Shown: positions 17,761-26,305, counted from the first letter of the stretch. The stretch: 64,000 nt of DNA from Parapontixanthobacter sp963736595 (GCA_963736595.1 CAVTPG010000001.1:182067-246066); one strand, 5' to 3'. Program-made: numbers and translations. The notes: a model not told the origin generated them from the sequence alone.

Positions 17761-19118
17761 TGGGCGAGCGGGACACGCCGAAACCTAAGACGTCCGGCGG
17801 CGCATTTGCGCGCAGGGCCGACGCTGCCTTGCAGCCCGATTCCACGCAGCCATCTGCTGACATAGCCATGTCGAAATATGTTCTGCCAGCCGACAAGGCG
17901 CGGCGGATGCGCCGCACGGCCACGGGTTTGCTGATCCTGACCGGGGCGCTGTTCCTCTATTCCGGCCAATATCTCGATCTGCATCCGGCGTGGGGTTATC
18001 TTCACGCCTTCAGTGAAGCGGCCATGATCGGGGGAATTGCGGACTGGTTTGCAGTGACGGCCCTGTTCCGCCGCCCGCTTGGCCTGCCAATCCCGCACAC
18101 CGCGATCATCCCGGAAAACAAGGACCGCATCGCCGATACGATGGCGGATTTTCTGCGCGAAAACTTTCTGACGCCTGCCGTTGTCGCACGCCGAATGCGG
18201 GCGATGAATTTTGCCAAAGGCGTCGGTGGCTATCTCGCCGATCCCACTTCCGAATCCACCGCGCGCGTGAGGGCAGGGGCCGGCGAAATGCTGGTCGAAG
18301 TGCTGGAATCGCTCGATCCGGAACGCTTGGGTGGTCAGGTAAAGGCCGGATTGGCGGCGCAGCTCGAACGGCTTCAGATTGCCCCACTGCTCGGGCAAAT
18401 GCTGTCGGCGGTGATTGCCGATGGCCGCCATCGGCCGTTGATCGATAACATCATCCGCTGGGCGGGCCTCGTCGTCGAGGATAATGAGGACATGATCCGC
18501 GCCATGATCCATGAGCGCGCGAACGGCTTACTGCGCCTCACCGGATTGGACGAGCGGCTGGCCAATTCCGTGCTGGACGGCCTCTACCGCTTGCTGGCCG
18601 AAGTGCTGATCGATCCGGATCACCCTCTGCGCGCAAAGGTCGAAGAAGGCCTTGAAGATCTGGCGCGATCTTTGCGCGAAGATCCCGAAATGCAGGCGAA
18701 GGTGGAGCGGATGAAGACCGATCTGCTGGCCAATCCGGCGCTGGGCGATTGGTGGCAAGGCGTGTGGGAGCGAATGCGTGCGGGCCTGATCGAGATGATG
18801 CGCCAAGGCGGCGGCAATGGTGATTTGGGGCAGCTGGGCAGCAGTCTGGCAGAGTTGGGCAAGGCGCTGGAAGGCGATCCCCGCCTGCAATTGCAAGTCA
18901 ATCGCTTCGCGCGCCGGACCGCCGTGGGCGTCGCAACTCGCTATGGCGGGCAAATCGTGCAGCTAGTCTCTGAAACCGTCCGCCGCTGGGACGCGACAAC
19001 TGTCACCGATCGCATTGAAAGCGCCGTGGGCCGCGACCTGCAATTCATCCGCATCAACGGCACGCTGGTCGGCGGCCTGGTCGGCCTGACGATCCACTTT
19101 ATTGCCTCGTTCTTCTGA
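17760..19118 (+). CDS. DUF445 family membrane protein
   Basis: A 452-residue protein of the DUF445 (YjiN-like) family. It has hydrophobic helices near residues 55-75 and 85-105, the family signature GGIADWFAVTALFRRPLGLPIPHTAIIP, then a long predominantly helical cytoplasmic or periplasmic region, and a C-terminal hydrophobic anchor (GLVGLTIHFIASFF). The role of the family is unknown. The ATG at 17760 shares its first base with the permease stop (TGATG); a GTG one codon earlier and a later ATG at 17868 are alternatives. Tight coupling to the RND pump suggests co-expression. Confidence 0.85.
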   Translation: MGERDTPKPKTSGGAFARRADAALQPDSTQPSADIAMSKYVLPADKARRMRRTATGLLILTGALFLYSGQYLDLHPAWGYLHAFSEAAMIGGIADWFAVTALFRRPLGLPIPHTAIIPENKDRIADTMADFLRENFLTPAVVARRMRAMNFAKGVGGYLADPTSESTARVRAGAGEMLVEVLESLDPERLGGQVKAGLAAQLERLQIAPLLGQMLSAVIADGRHRPLIDNIIRWAGLVVEDNEDMIRAMIHERANGLLRLTGLDERLANSVLDGLYRLLAEVLIDPDHPLRAKVEEGLEDLARSLREDPEMQAKVERMKTDLLANPALGDWWQGVWERMRAGLIEMMRQGGGNGDLGQLGSSLAELGKALEGDPRLQLQVNRFARRTAVGVATRYGGQIVQLVSETVRRWDATTVTDRIESAVGRDLQFIRINGTLVGGLVGLTIHFIASFF

Positions 19119-19255
19119 TCGCGCGGTTAAGCGCCCGCTCAAGCCATATTACGTAATTGTGCCTAGCCCGCGCGCAGCATTTTGGTGTTACGCTGACGAC
19201 TATCCTTCTGCTTGGACCCGGCGATTTTCCGCCGGGCTGCAAGAGGAGACGGGGC

Positions 19256-19579
19256 ATGAGTTACCGTGTGGAAGCGATCGAAGATGTCGTGGCCAGCATT
19301 CACCGATTGCGTGGCACATCAGGCGCAGATAATAGCGAGAAGAACCGCCTGTTCGGGATGTTGCTCGGACTGCTGAACGGGCAAATTCGCTATGTGATCC
19401 AGCTTTATGGGCTGGAAGAGCAACGCGAAGACGCACGCCATATCTGCATCGATGCGATTCATAATGCGCTGGCGGATCATGCCTGCACCGGTGGCTCTTT
19501 TGCGCCGCTGATCAGCATCCATCTGCGGCAAGGCGTCTATGCGCTATCACTGTTCCAAAGCGAGCCGATGGCTGCTTAG
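19256..19579 (+). CDS. 107-residue protein of unknown function
   Basis: I do not recognise this gene. It encodes a soluble, probably all-helical protein (EAIEDVVASIHRLRG, then FGMLLGLLNGQIRYVIQLYGLEE, then a C-terminal helix). There is no signal or membrane segment. A GAGGAGACGGGGC stretch just before the ATG at 19256 is a convincing ribosome-binding site and rules out the longer in-frame start at 19157. Its stop overlaps the stop of the convergent gene by three bases. Confidence 0.65.
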   Translation: MSYRVEAIEDVVASIHRLRGTSGADNSEKNRLFGMLLGLLNGQIRYVIQLYGLEEQREDARHICIDAIHNALADHACTGGSFAPLISIHLRQGVYALSLFQSEPMAA

Positions 19580-20490
19580 AAAAGAGCGAAGACAACCTTG
19601 GTTTGCCATAAACTTCGTACGGGCTGACCGCTCGTATCAAGCGCAGGCTTGAACCGCGCGTGCTTTTTAAGCGTAGAGCAAGCTGCCTCCTCCAACGTTT
19701 CGGCCGCAGGAGAGAATGGCACGATGCAGCGTTCGGGCCGACCGTCCGTCCCCACGATAAGGGCAATTGGCACGGGCCCTTGCTGGCCACTATTCACAGC
19801 CGAGACAGGATAATTATTGACCATTTTGCGGACCCATCGCTTCATTTCAACCGGCTCGGCTTGGGTCGCAATGTCATCTGTATCGCCCAAGCCCCAATGC
19901 TCGCGCAGATTGTCGAGGCACTCACGCATTGCTTCCATCGGCTTGCCAAGCGAACCCGTTTGCAAAACAATATTGTCGGTAAATCCATCGCGCACCATCA
20001 GCGAAGTTATTTCTTCTTCACGCTGATGATTAAGTGTTACACGGCTTTTAAAATAACTCGCCTTTTCGGTTTCAGTCATGTCTTCAAGCGCTTCGTCATC
20101 TTCGTCGTCGATGGTGCGCAGATGCTGACTTATTTGAAAACCAAAAAATCCTTCGTCGAATATAAGCCGGTGTGCCTTCCTTTTAACCGGCTCTTGTTCC
20201 AGCGGAAGAAACGCAACATAGGGCTCGTCACCCTTGCTCCGGCGCAGAATATTTTTCTTTCGCCCAAAGGTTAGCTCTACCGCGCTCGTACCTGGATATT
20301 GTCGGATGACAAACAGAATCGTGTCATCTGCGCCATGGTTGAAAACGCGCTTCAACGCACAACTGTTTTCCGCGTAGTCCATATTCCACGAGCTAACTGG
20401 CTCGAACGTCACCCAATCTTTGGCGGATACCGGCGCGGCCGAAACCGCAAGAGCGGCACAGACAATGACTGATAATAAGCGCTTCACCAT
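19576..20490 (-). CDS. exported protein with TonB C-terminal-like domain (tandem paralogue 2)
   Basis: A 304-residue secreted protein: signal peptide of about 23 residues ending VSAKD, a middle domain, and a C-terminal domain (about 215-304). The last part reads PVPIALIVGTDGRPERCIV...ACSTLKKHARFKPAL, the pattern of TonB C-terminal/energy-transducing domains. No N-terminal TonB anchor or Pro-rich spacer is present, so it is not a conventional TonB. It is a clear paralogue of the gene directly upstream: both begin the mature part with a W-x-(M/L)-x-x-A-x-x-x-C-A-(I/L) pattern and share the C-terminal domain. Start at 20490 is chosen over 20529 for its clean signal peptide. Confidence 0.7.
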   Translation of the reverse strand: MVKRLLSVIVCAALAVSAAPVSAKDWVTFEPVSSWNMDYAENSCALKRVFNHGADDTILFVIRQYPGTSAVELTFGRKKNILRRSKGDEPYVAFLPLEQEPVKRKAHRLIFDEGFFGFQISQHLRTIDDEDDEALEDMTETEKASYFKSRVTLNHQREEEITSLMVRDGFTDNIVLQTGSLGKPMEAMRECLDNLREHWGLGDTDDIATQAEPVEMKRWVRKMVNNYPVSAVNSGQQGPVPIALIVGTDGRPERCIVPFSPAAETLEEAACSTLKKHARFKPALDTSGQPVRSLWQTKVVFALF

Positions 20491-20494
20491 CGTC

Positions 20495-21403
20495 TCAATC
20501 CCTGACCAGCATACCATGGGCGTCCACATTCATGCTTTGCATATCATAGATGATCTGCGTGCTCCACAAATGAGGCATAGCCTCGCCTTTCGCATCGCGG
20601 GCAGGTCTAAATCGAGCATATTCGATCAATGTCCCGCACGCCGCATCTCGCAAACCTTTGGCGGCCATCTGATCCTTGGGGAAGCAATGCGAAACGCGCC
20701 CATTTTTGTCGATAATTAGGCCGACCCGCACTGTGCCTTCGATGCCTTGCCGGATCATCTCCGACGGGTAATTGGCCATAATCTTTTGAGCCCATTCTTC
20801 TTGTTTGACCGGAGAAGCGTGAGACGCCAATTCGCTTTGCTCTGACGGGAGAACCTGAAGCGCCTTACCCAGCATCTCATCGACGCAATTATCGAGCGCA
20901 GTTCGCGCTTTCTCCATCGCATATGTGTGCAGCACAATCGGTTCTTTGGAGGCTCCCGTTATTACGAAATGCGTGACTTCACCATCGACGGTGTCTTCTG
21001 CCACACTTTCATTAGCGGTCGCTTTCCGCAGTAAAGACCCTGCGAATACAATTGCCGGTTTGCCGCCAATCGCGGCCGGTGCAACTTCGCGGAACTCGTC
21101 CATTTTGGATGACGGGGCAAAGCCTGCCTTGATCGGGATGCGCACGCCGCCCATGCTATCTGCGGCCACAGCAAATTGCGCGCTGCCGCCCGGCCACGCT
21201 TTTCGGATCGACAAAACGGCTTCATCACCATCCTTGGTAAAGCGGCGGGTGATTGCGCAATGATCGGCGCGCGCCGACAGGCTCCACTGTGCGACCGGCT
21301 CGTAAGCGTCGTCAAGCGGCAACAGATTTTCGGCATAAGCGACGGAAGGCACGGCCAGAAAACTGGCGGCGCAAGCGATGATACAAGAAAAACGACCCCT
21401 CAT
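20495..21403 (-). CDS. exported protein with TonB C-terminal-like domain (tandem paralogue 1)
   Basis: A 302-residue paralogue of the following gene with the same layout: signal peptide (ending VAYAEN), a domain starting QWSLSARADHCAITRRF, and a C-terminal TonB-C-like domain GTVRVGLIIDKNGRVSHC...ACGTLIEYARFRPAR. Two Cys in this terminal domain are shared with the paralogue, suggesting a disulfide. The gap to the next gene is only four bases. The ATG at 21403 lies inside a terminator-like hairpin that follows etfA; an in-frame TTG at 21439 is the alternative but would not give a good signal peptide. Confidence 0.7.
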   Translation of the reverse strand: MRGRFSCIIACAASFLAVPSVAYAENLLPLDDAYEPVAQWSLSARADHCAITRRFTKDGDEAVLSIRKAWPGGSAQFAVAADSMGGVRIPIKAGFAPSSKMDEFREVAPAAIGGKPAIVFAGSLLRKATANESVAEDTVDGEVTHFVITGASKEPIVLHTYAMEKARTALDNCVDEMLGKALQVLPSEQSELASHASPVKQEEWAQKIMANYPSEMIRQGIEGTVRVGLIIDKNGRVSHCFPKDQMAAKGLRDAACGTLIEYARFRPARDAKGEAMPHLWSTQIIYDMQSMNVDAHGMLVRD

Positions 21404-21435
21404 TCCTCGAACGATATCAAAGAATAAGGGGTCGT
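21388..21435 (-). terminator. terminator-like hairpin after etfA that contains the next gene's start codon
   Basis: On the minus strand a perfect nine-pair stem, ACGACCCCT (21435-21427) with AGGGGTCGT (21400-21392), is followed directly by TTTTT (run of A at 21388-21392 on the plus strand). It starts 28 bp after the etfA stop and fits an intrinsic terminator. The downstream arm and U-run are codons 2-5 of the gene starting at 21403, and the ATG lies in the loop next to the arm. Confidence 0.65.
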
Positions 21436-21462
21436 GCAAATCTCGGCGTTAAGGTTTGAAGG

Positions 21463-22392
21463 TTACAGCTTCTCGGTCAATTCCGGAACGGCTTTGTACA
21501 AATCCGCGACCAAGCCGATATCGGCCACCTGGAAAATCGGCGCGTCTTCATCCTTGTTGATCGCGATGATCGTCTTGGAATCCTTCATGCCCGCCAAATG
21601 CTGAATCGCGCCGGAGATACCGATGGCGATATAGACATCGGGCGCGACGATCTTGCCGGTCTGACCGACCTGATAGTCATTCGGCACATAGCCCGCATCC
21701 ACGGCGGCCCGGCTGGCACCGATCCCGGCGCCCAATTTGTCGGCCAGCGGCGTGATGATCTGCTCGAATGTTTCGCCATCTTTCAATGCACGGCCACCCG
21801 ATACGATGATCTTGGCGCTGGTGAGTTCGGGGCGTTCGCTTTCGGCGATTTCTGCGCTGACAAAGGTGGATAGTCCGGCATCGCCGGGTCCGCTCACCGC
21901 TTCGATTTCAGCAGAGCCGCCATCGGCATCCGCTTTGTCGAACGCCGTTCCGCGCACGGTAATGACCAGCTTGGGATCGGAGGATTGCACGGTCGCAATC
22001 GCGTTACCGGCATAGATCGGGCGGGTGAAAGTCTTGTCACCCTCAACCGAAAGAATGTCGGAAATCTGCATCACATCGAGCAGTGCTGCTACGCGCGGTG
22101 CAATGTTTTTGCCCGTCGTTGTCGCGGGGACCAGAAACGCATCATGGTGATCCATCAGGCCCGCCACCAATGGCGCAACATTCTCTGCCAGTTGATGCTC
22201 GTAAGCGGCATCGTCGGCCACATGGACCTTGCCCACGCCTGCAATTTTCGCAGCTTCCTGCGCCACATTGTCGCAGCCTGAGCCAGCGATCAGCAGATGC
22301 ACTTCGCCCAGCTTGCCCGCAGCGGTAACCACCGCCAGCGTCGCGTCTTTTACCGATTGGTTGTCGTGTTCGACCATAACCAGCGTTTTCAT
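21463..22392 (-). CDS. etfA: electron transfer flavoprotein alpha subunit
   Basis: A 309-residue FAD-binding subunit of ETF, which collects electrons from acyl-CoA and other flavin dehydrogenases and passes them to ETF:ubiquinone oxidoreductase. The C-terminal FAD domain is clear: ELTSAKIIVSGGRALK, GASRAAVDAGYVPNDYQVGQTGKIVAPDVYIAIGIS and AINKDEDAPIFQVADIGLVAD. It follows etfB with a 30-bp gap, and the pair must be one operon starting at the etfB promoter region. A terminator-like hairpin follows. Confidence 0.97.
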   Translation of the reverse strand: MKTLVMVEHDNQSVKDATLAVVTAAGKLGEVHLLIAGSGCDNVAQEAAKIAGVGKVHVADDAAYEHQLAENVAPLVAGLMDHHDAFLVPATTTGKNIAPRVAALLDVMQISDILSVEGDKTFTRPIYAGNAIATVQSSDPKLVITVRGTAFDKADADGGSAEIEAVSGPGDAGLSTFVSAEIAESERPELTSAKIIVSGGRALKDGETFEQIITPLADKLGAGIGASRAAVDAGYVPNDYQVGQTGKIVAPDVYIAIGISGAIQHLAGMKDSKTIIAINKDEDAPIFQVADIGLVADLYKAVPELTEKL

Positions 22393-22422
22393 ATCGTTTC
22401 CTTTCTCGATCGGCGGCGCGGT

Positions 22423-23169
22423 TTACGCGATGCCGAGAGCTTTCATTTTCGCGACCAGCGCATCGACATCTTCGACCTTTTCGCCGGCCTGACGAACGGG
22501 CGGTTCGGACACATTGGTCGTGGTAAGGCGCTTGGCCGTATCGACGCCGTAATCGGCGGGCGTTTTGCTATCCAGCGGCTTTTTCTTGGCCTTCATGATA
22601 TTCGGGAGCGAGGCATAGCGCGGCTCGTTCAAGCGAAGATCGGTCGTCACGATGGCGGGCATCGTCAGCTTGACCGTTTCAAGGCCGCCATCGACTTCGC
22701 GCTTCACAGTAATGCTGTCGCCTTCGACTTCGACCGTGTTGGCAAATGTGCCCTGGCCCACGCCCATCAGCGCGGCCAGCATCTGGCCCGTCTGGTTGCT
22801 GTCATCATCGATTGCCTGTTTGCCCAGCATGACCAGACCCGGCTGTTCCTCGCCGACGATGGCTTTCAGGATTTTCGCCACGGCAAGCGGTTCGACTTCG
22901 TCATCGGTTTCGACCAGAATGGCGCGATCCGCACCCATAGCCAGCGCCGTACGCAACGTTTCCTGCGCCTTGGCAGGACCGATCGAGACGGCAATGATTT
23001 CTTCGGCTTTGCCCGCTTCTTTCAAGCGGATCGCTTCTTCGACAGCAATTTCGTCGAACGGGTTCATGCTCATTTTTACATTGGCGAGATCGACGCCCGA
23101 GCCGTCCGCCTTGATGCGCGGTTTGACGTTATAATCGATGACCCGTTTGACGGGTACGAGGATTTTCAT
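22423..23169 (-). CDS. etfB: electron transfer flavoprotein beta subunit
   Basis: A 248-residue AMP-binding subunit of ETF. Seen are KILVPVKRVIDYNVKPR at the start, the MNPFDEIAVEEAIRLKEAG signature, ALAMGADRAILVE, and the recognition-loop region NEPRYASLPNIMKAKKKPLD. First gene of etfBA. A perfect 14-bp palindrome lies 45 bp upstream of the start and is a likely operator. Confidence 0.97.
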   Translation of the reverse strand: MKILVPVKRVIDYNVKPRIKADGSGVDLANVKMSMNPFDEIAVEEAIRLKEAGKAEEIIAVSIGPAKAQETLRTALAMGADRAILVETDDEVEPLAVAKILKAIVGEEQPGLVMLGKQAIDDDSNQTGQMLAALMGVGQGTFANTVEVEGDSITVKREVDGGLETVKLTMPAIVTTDLRLNEPRYASLPNIMKAKKKPLDSKTPADYGVDTAKRLTTTNVSEPPVRQAGEKVEDVDALVAKMKALGIA

Positions 23170-23213
23170 GTGTTACCTTTCCTCTTCAAAAACTGTGCTC
23201 ACCACTTAGCTTG

Positions 23214-23227
23214 CGTTTACGTAAACG
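23214..23227. promoter_or_regulatory. palindromic operator candidate upstream of etfBA
   Basis: CGTTTACGTAAACG is a perfect 14-bp inverted repeat, flanked by TTG on the left and TCAA on the right. It lies 45-58 bp before the etfB start codon. Comparable palindromes with a central ACGT are known for regulators of fatty-acid and branched-chain amino-acid catabolism in proteobacteria (e.g. LiuR-type), whose regulons include etf genes. Which regulator acts here is inference. Confidence 0.6.
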
Positions 23228-23296
23228 TCAAGTTGAGCTGGATGAGCGTGTAATGCCATTAACGCACGACCGCCGCACAATATCCGGCGATGACGG

Positions 23297-23338
23297 GATG
23301 GCCGGATTTGTCTGACCGGAATGGTCTGGCCGGAATAG
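23297..23338. repeat. three degenerate 14-bp tandem units
   Basis: GATGGCCGGATTTG, TCTGACCGGAATGG and TCTGGCCGGAATAG follow one another without a gap; units two and three differ at two positions. They lie in the short space between the sucC stop (23372) and the etfB operator. No function is evident. Confidence 0.6.
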
Positions 23339-23371
23339 CCGACCAACGCGTTTGGGCAATACGAACCGCAA

Positions 23372-24571
23372 TCAGGCCGCTTGCTTGACTTCGGCGACGA
23401 TCTTCTTGGCGGCATCGCCCAGGTCGTCGGCGCTGACAATCGGCAAGCCGGAATTTGCCAAGATGTCCTTGCCTTGCTGCACATTCGTGCCTTCGAGACG
23501 GACGACCAGCGGCACCGACAGGTTCACTTCCTTCGCCGCTGCGACTATACCGTCGGCGATAATGTCGCATTTCATGATGCCGCCGAAAATGTTGACGAGG
23601 ATACCTTTGACCGCTGGGTCTTTCAGGATGATCTTGAAAGCCGAGGTCACCTTTTCCTTGGTCGCGCCGCCGCCCACATCAAGGAAGTTCGCCGGGAACG
23701 CGCCATTCAGCTTGATGATGTCCATCGTCGCCATGGCGAGGCCTGCGCCATTGACCATGCAACCGATATTACCGTCCAGCTTGATGTATGCGAGGTCGTG
23801 CTTGCTCGCTTCGACTTCGGCGGGGTCTTCTTCGGTTTCATCGCGCATCGCCTCGATATCCTTGTGGCGATAGAGGGCATTGCCATCGAAGCTCATCTTG
23901 GTGTCGAGGACCAGCAACTGCGCGTCTTTGGTTTCGACCAGCGGATTGATCTCCAGCATCTCGCAATCCATTTCGACGAATGCGGCATAGAGTTTCGCGG
24001 CCAGCTTCTGGCACTGCTTGTTAAGATCGCCCGACAGTTTCAGCGCAAAAGCCACCGCGCGGCCATGATGCGGCATAAAGCCCTGCGCCGGGTCGATGGT
24101 AATGGTGGTGATCTTTTCAGGGGTGTTGTGCGCCACATCCTCGATATCCATACCGCCTTCGGTCGAGGCGACCATAGCGACTTGGCCGCTGGCCCGATCG
24201 ACCAGCATGGCAAGGTAGTATTCCTGCTCGATATCGACGCCGTCGGTCACATACAGGCGGTTCACTTGCTTGCCGTCATCGCCGGTCTGGATCGTGACCA
24301 GCGTATTGCCGAGCATTTCGGTTGCCGCGTGTTCGACCGCATCCACCGAATCGGCCAGCCGCACGCCGCCCTTGGCATCCGCGCCAAGCTCTTTGAATTT
24401 GCCCTTGCCGCGCCCGCCCGCATGAATTTGCGCCTTCACCACATAAAGCGGTCCGGGCAGTTTCTTGGCCGCCGCCACCGCTTCGTCCACACTCATCGCG
24501 GCATGGCCTGTCGGCACGGCAATTCCGTGCGCGGACAGCAATTCCTTGGCCTGATATTCGTGGATATTCAT
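23372..24571 (-). CDS. sucC: succinate-CoA ligase (ADP-forming) beta subunit
   Basis: A 399-residue ATP-grasp subunit of succinyl-CoA synthetase of the citric acid cycle. Seen are MNIHEYQAKELL at the start, the nucleotide-binding KAQIHAGGRGKGK (about residues 45-57), the Mg/nucleotide-binding EINPLVET, the GNIGCMVNGAGLAMATMD region and NIFGGIMKCD. Length is standard. The alpha subunit gene sucD, often adjacent, is not next to it; about 200 bp of repeat-bearing spacer separate it from etfBA. Confidence 0.97.
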   Translation of the reverse strand: MNIHEYQAKELLSAHGIAVPTGHAAMSVDEAVAAAKKLPGPLYVVKAQIHAGGRGKGKFKELGADAKGGVRLADSVDAVEHAATEMLGNTLVTIQTGDDGKQVNRLYVTDGVDIEQEYYLAMLVDRASGQVAMVASTEGGMDIEDVAHNTPEKITTITIDPAQGFMPHHGRAVAFALKLSGDLNKQCQKLAAKLYAAFVEMDCEMLEINPLVETKDAQLLVLDTKMSFDGNALYRHKDIEAMRDETEEDPAEVEASKHDLAYIKLDGNIGCMVNGAGLAMATMDIIKLNGAFPANFLDVGGGATKEKVTSAFKIILKDPAVKGILVNIFGGIMKCDIIADGIVAAAKEVNLSVPLVVRLEGTNVQQGKDILANSGLPIVSADDLGDAAKKIVAEVKQAA

Positions 24572-24705
24572 GGATGACTTCCTTTGGATCGGGGTGAAGC
24601 GCGACGGCGCGTAACAGTTGGCGGATGCCTAAGCATGGATCGCGGCGCTTGAAAAGTGGCAGCGTGTGCCTCACTTCTAAACGTCAGCGAAAGTGATAGT
24701 TCCGA

Positions 24706-25491
24706 ATGATCGACCGCATACGCCTTGAACGGATCGTCGCCGAAGCGGCGCGCATCGCCCATGACCAATGGCCGGGTGCAGGGCATGAGGTGGAAATTTG
24801 GGAAAAGGCGCCGGGCAATCCAGTGTGCGCAGCCGATCTGGCGGTGGACCGGTTTTTAAAGCGCGAGCTGACCGCGCTGCTCCCCTCGGCGGGCTGGCTG
24901 TCCGAAGAGACGGTGGACGATGCGGAGCGATTGTCAAAGGGGCTGGTGTGGCTGGTCGATCCGATCGACGGCACGCGCGATTTTATCAGGGGCCGCGCAG
25001 GCTGGGCCGTGTCGGTGGCACTGGTCAGCGAACGCCGTCCGCTGCTGGGCTATTTGATGGCTCCTGCGCGCGGCGAGGTTTGGTGGGCAGAAGCGGGCAA
25101 GGGCGCATGGCGCAATGGCGCGAAACTGACCGCGTCAACCGCCACCGAGCTTGCTGGCGCACGCATCCCGTCGGACAATCTGCCTAAAGCTGACAGCATA
25201 TTGCAGCCGGTCGACAAACCCAATTCCATCGCTTTGCGGGTGGCTATGGTCGCGGCGGATGAGGCCGACATTGTGCCGACCCTGCGCTGGGGCTTTGAAT
25301 GGGATGTGGCGGCGGCAACCCTGATTGCGCGCGAAGCAGGCGCGGCGGTCAGCGATGCCTTCGGACAGCCGCTATCCTACAATCAGCGCGATCCGCGCGC
25401 CTTTGGTTTGCTGGTCAGTGCGCCGGGCATTCACGCCGCAGCGGTGGAGCATATGGCGGAACGCGCCGCGCGTCTGTCACAAAACAAATAG
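24706..25491 (+). CDS. cysQ: inositol-monophosphatase-family phosphatase, likely CysQ (3'(2'),5'-bisphosphate nucleotidase)
   Basis: A 261-residue Mg-dependent phosphatase. The metal-binding motifs are WLSEETVDD (residues about 64-72), WLVDPIDGTRDFIRG (about 82-96) and the C-terminal WDVAAATLIAREAGA. CysQ removes the 3'-phosphate of PAP formed in sulfate assimilation. The spacing and the FIRG variant of the usual NF motif favour CysQ over inositol monophosphatase, but substrate preference cannot be settled from sequence alone. Divergent from sucC across about 130 bp. Confidence 0.85.
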   Translation: MIDRIRLERIVAEAARIAHDQWPGAGHEVEIWEKAPGNPVCAADLAVDRFLKRELTALLPSAGWLSEETVDDAERLSKGLVWLVDPIDGTRDFIRGRAGWAVSVALVSERRPLLGYLMAPARGEVWWAEAGKGAWRNGAKLTASTATELAGARIPSDNLPKADSILQPVDKPNSIALRVAMVAADEADIVPTLRWGFEWDVAAATLIAREAGAAVSDAFGQPLSYNQRDPRAFGLLVSAPGIHAAAVEHMAERAARLSQNK

Positions 25492-25556
25492 CGCGCCGCG
25501 CGTCTCGCGCACCTATCGCTACAAAAATAACGTCTCTGCAAAAGTAGGCACATACG

Positions 25557-25587
25557 AAAAAGGGAGGCAGTTTCCCGCCCCCCTCTG
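25557..25587 (-). terminator. intrinsic terminator after the OmpA-family gene
   Basis: Read on the minus strand, AGGGGGGC (25584-25577) pairs with GCCTCCCT (25568-25561), eight pairs with one G-T, then TTTTT (25561-25557). It lies about 25 bp beyond the stop of the minus-strand lipoprotein gene. Confidence 0.7.
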
Positions 25588-25609
25588 TCATCAGTATAAA
25601 GCCGATGAA

Positions 25610-26305
25610 TTAGCCTGCGTTGGCATCTGCCACATCATCCTGGCTGATTGGCGTGATCTTGATTTCCACGCGACGGTTTTGCGCCCGGCCTTCCGGTGTC
25701 GCGTTGCTGCTACGGAAATAATCGGGGTTCTCGCCATAACCTTTGGTGGCCATCCGCGAGCGCGATACGCCGCGCGATTCCAGATAATTGGCAACGGCAT
25801 CGGCGCGCTGCTGCGACAAAGTCAGATTGTAGCTATCCGAGCCGGAATTGTCGGTGAAGCCATACACATCGACCAGGCTGTTCGGATATTTGATCAGGCT
25901 CTGCGCAATCGTGTCGAGCGTGCCTTGGAATGTTGGCGTAATGACCGACGAATCGACGCCGAATGTCACACCATCGGGCAATTTCAGCAAGATCGCATCC
26001 TGATCGCCAACTTCGGAAACTTCGATGCCGGAACCAGTCGTTTGCTCGTCCAGTTCCTTGATCTGATCGTCGAATTGCTTGCCGATGACTGCGCCTGCTG
26101 CGCCGCCGATACCGGCCCCGATGATGCGCGTGGTCTTGCCGCCGACGACATCGCCGAGCAATGCGCCCAACGCGCCGCCAAGAACCGCACCGATGCCGGT
26201 ACGCGCGACTTTCTGCTCACCCGTATTCGGATCAGTGACACAGGCGGACAGGCCGAGCATGGAAATGCTGGCCATGCTGGCAATAAAAATTTTGGATTTC
26301 GTCAT
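25610..26305 (-). CDS. OmpA-family lipoprotein with glycine-zipper domain (YiaD-like)
   Basis: A 231-residue outer-membrane lipoprotein. The signal peptide ends in the lipobox LSAC. Residues about 33-75 are a Gly-rich zipper (GAVLGGALGALLGDVVGG), and the C-terminal half is a peptidoglycan-binding OmpA domain with YGFTDNSGSDSYNLTLSQQR, GVSRSRMATKGYGE and AQNRRVEI. It probably tethers the outer membrane to peptidoglycan. The start at 26305 gives a canonical lipoprotein signal; an earlier in-frame start at 26341 does not. Confidence 0.92.
   Translation of the reverse strand: MTKSKIFIASMASISMLGLSACVTDPNTGEQKVARTGIGAVLGGALGALLGDVVGGKTTRIIGAGIGGAAGAVIGKQFDDQIKELDEQTTGSGIEVSEVGDQDAILLKLPDGVTFGVDSSVITPTFQGTLDTIAQSLIKYPNSLVDVYGFTDNSGSDSYNLTLSQQRADAVANYLESRGVSRSRMATKGYGENPDYFRSSNATPEGRAQNRRVEIKITPISQDDVADANAG

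Noticed and set aside
23381..24577. 398-codon open frame on the plus strand
   Set aside because: Exact antisense shadow of sucC; long antisense frames are common in high-GC genes.
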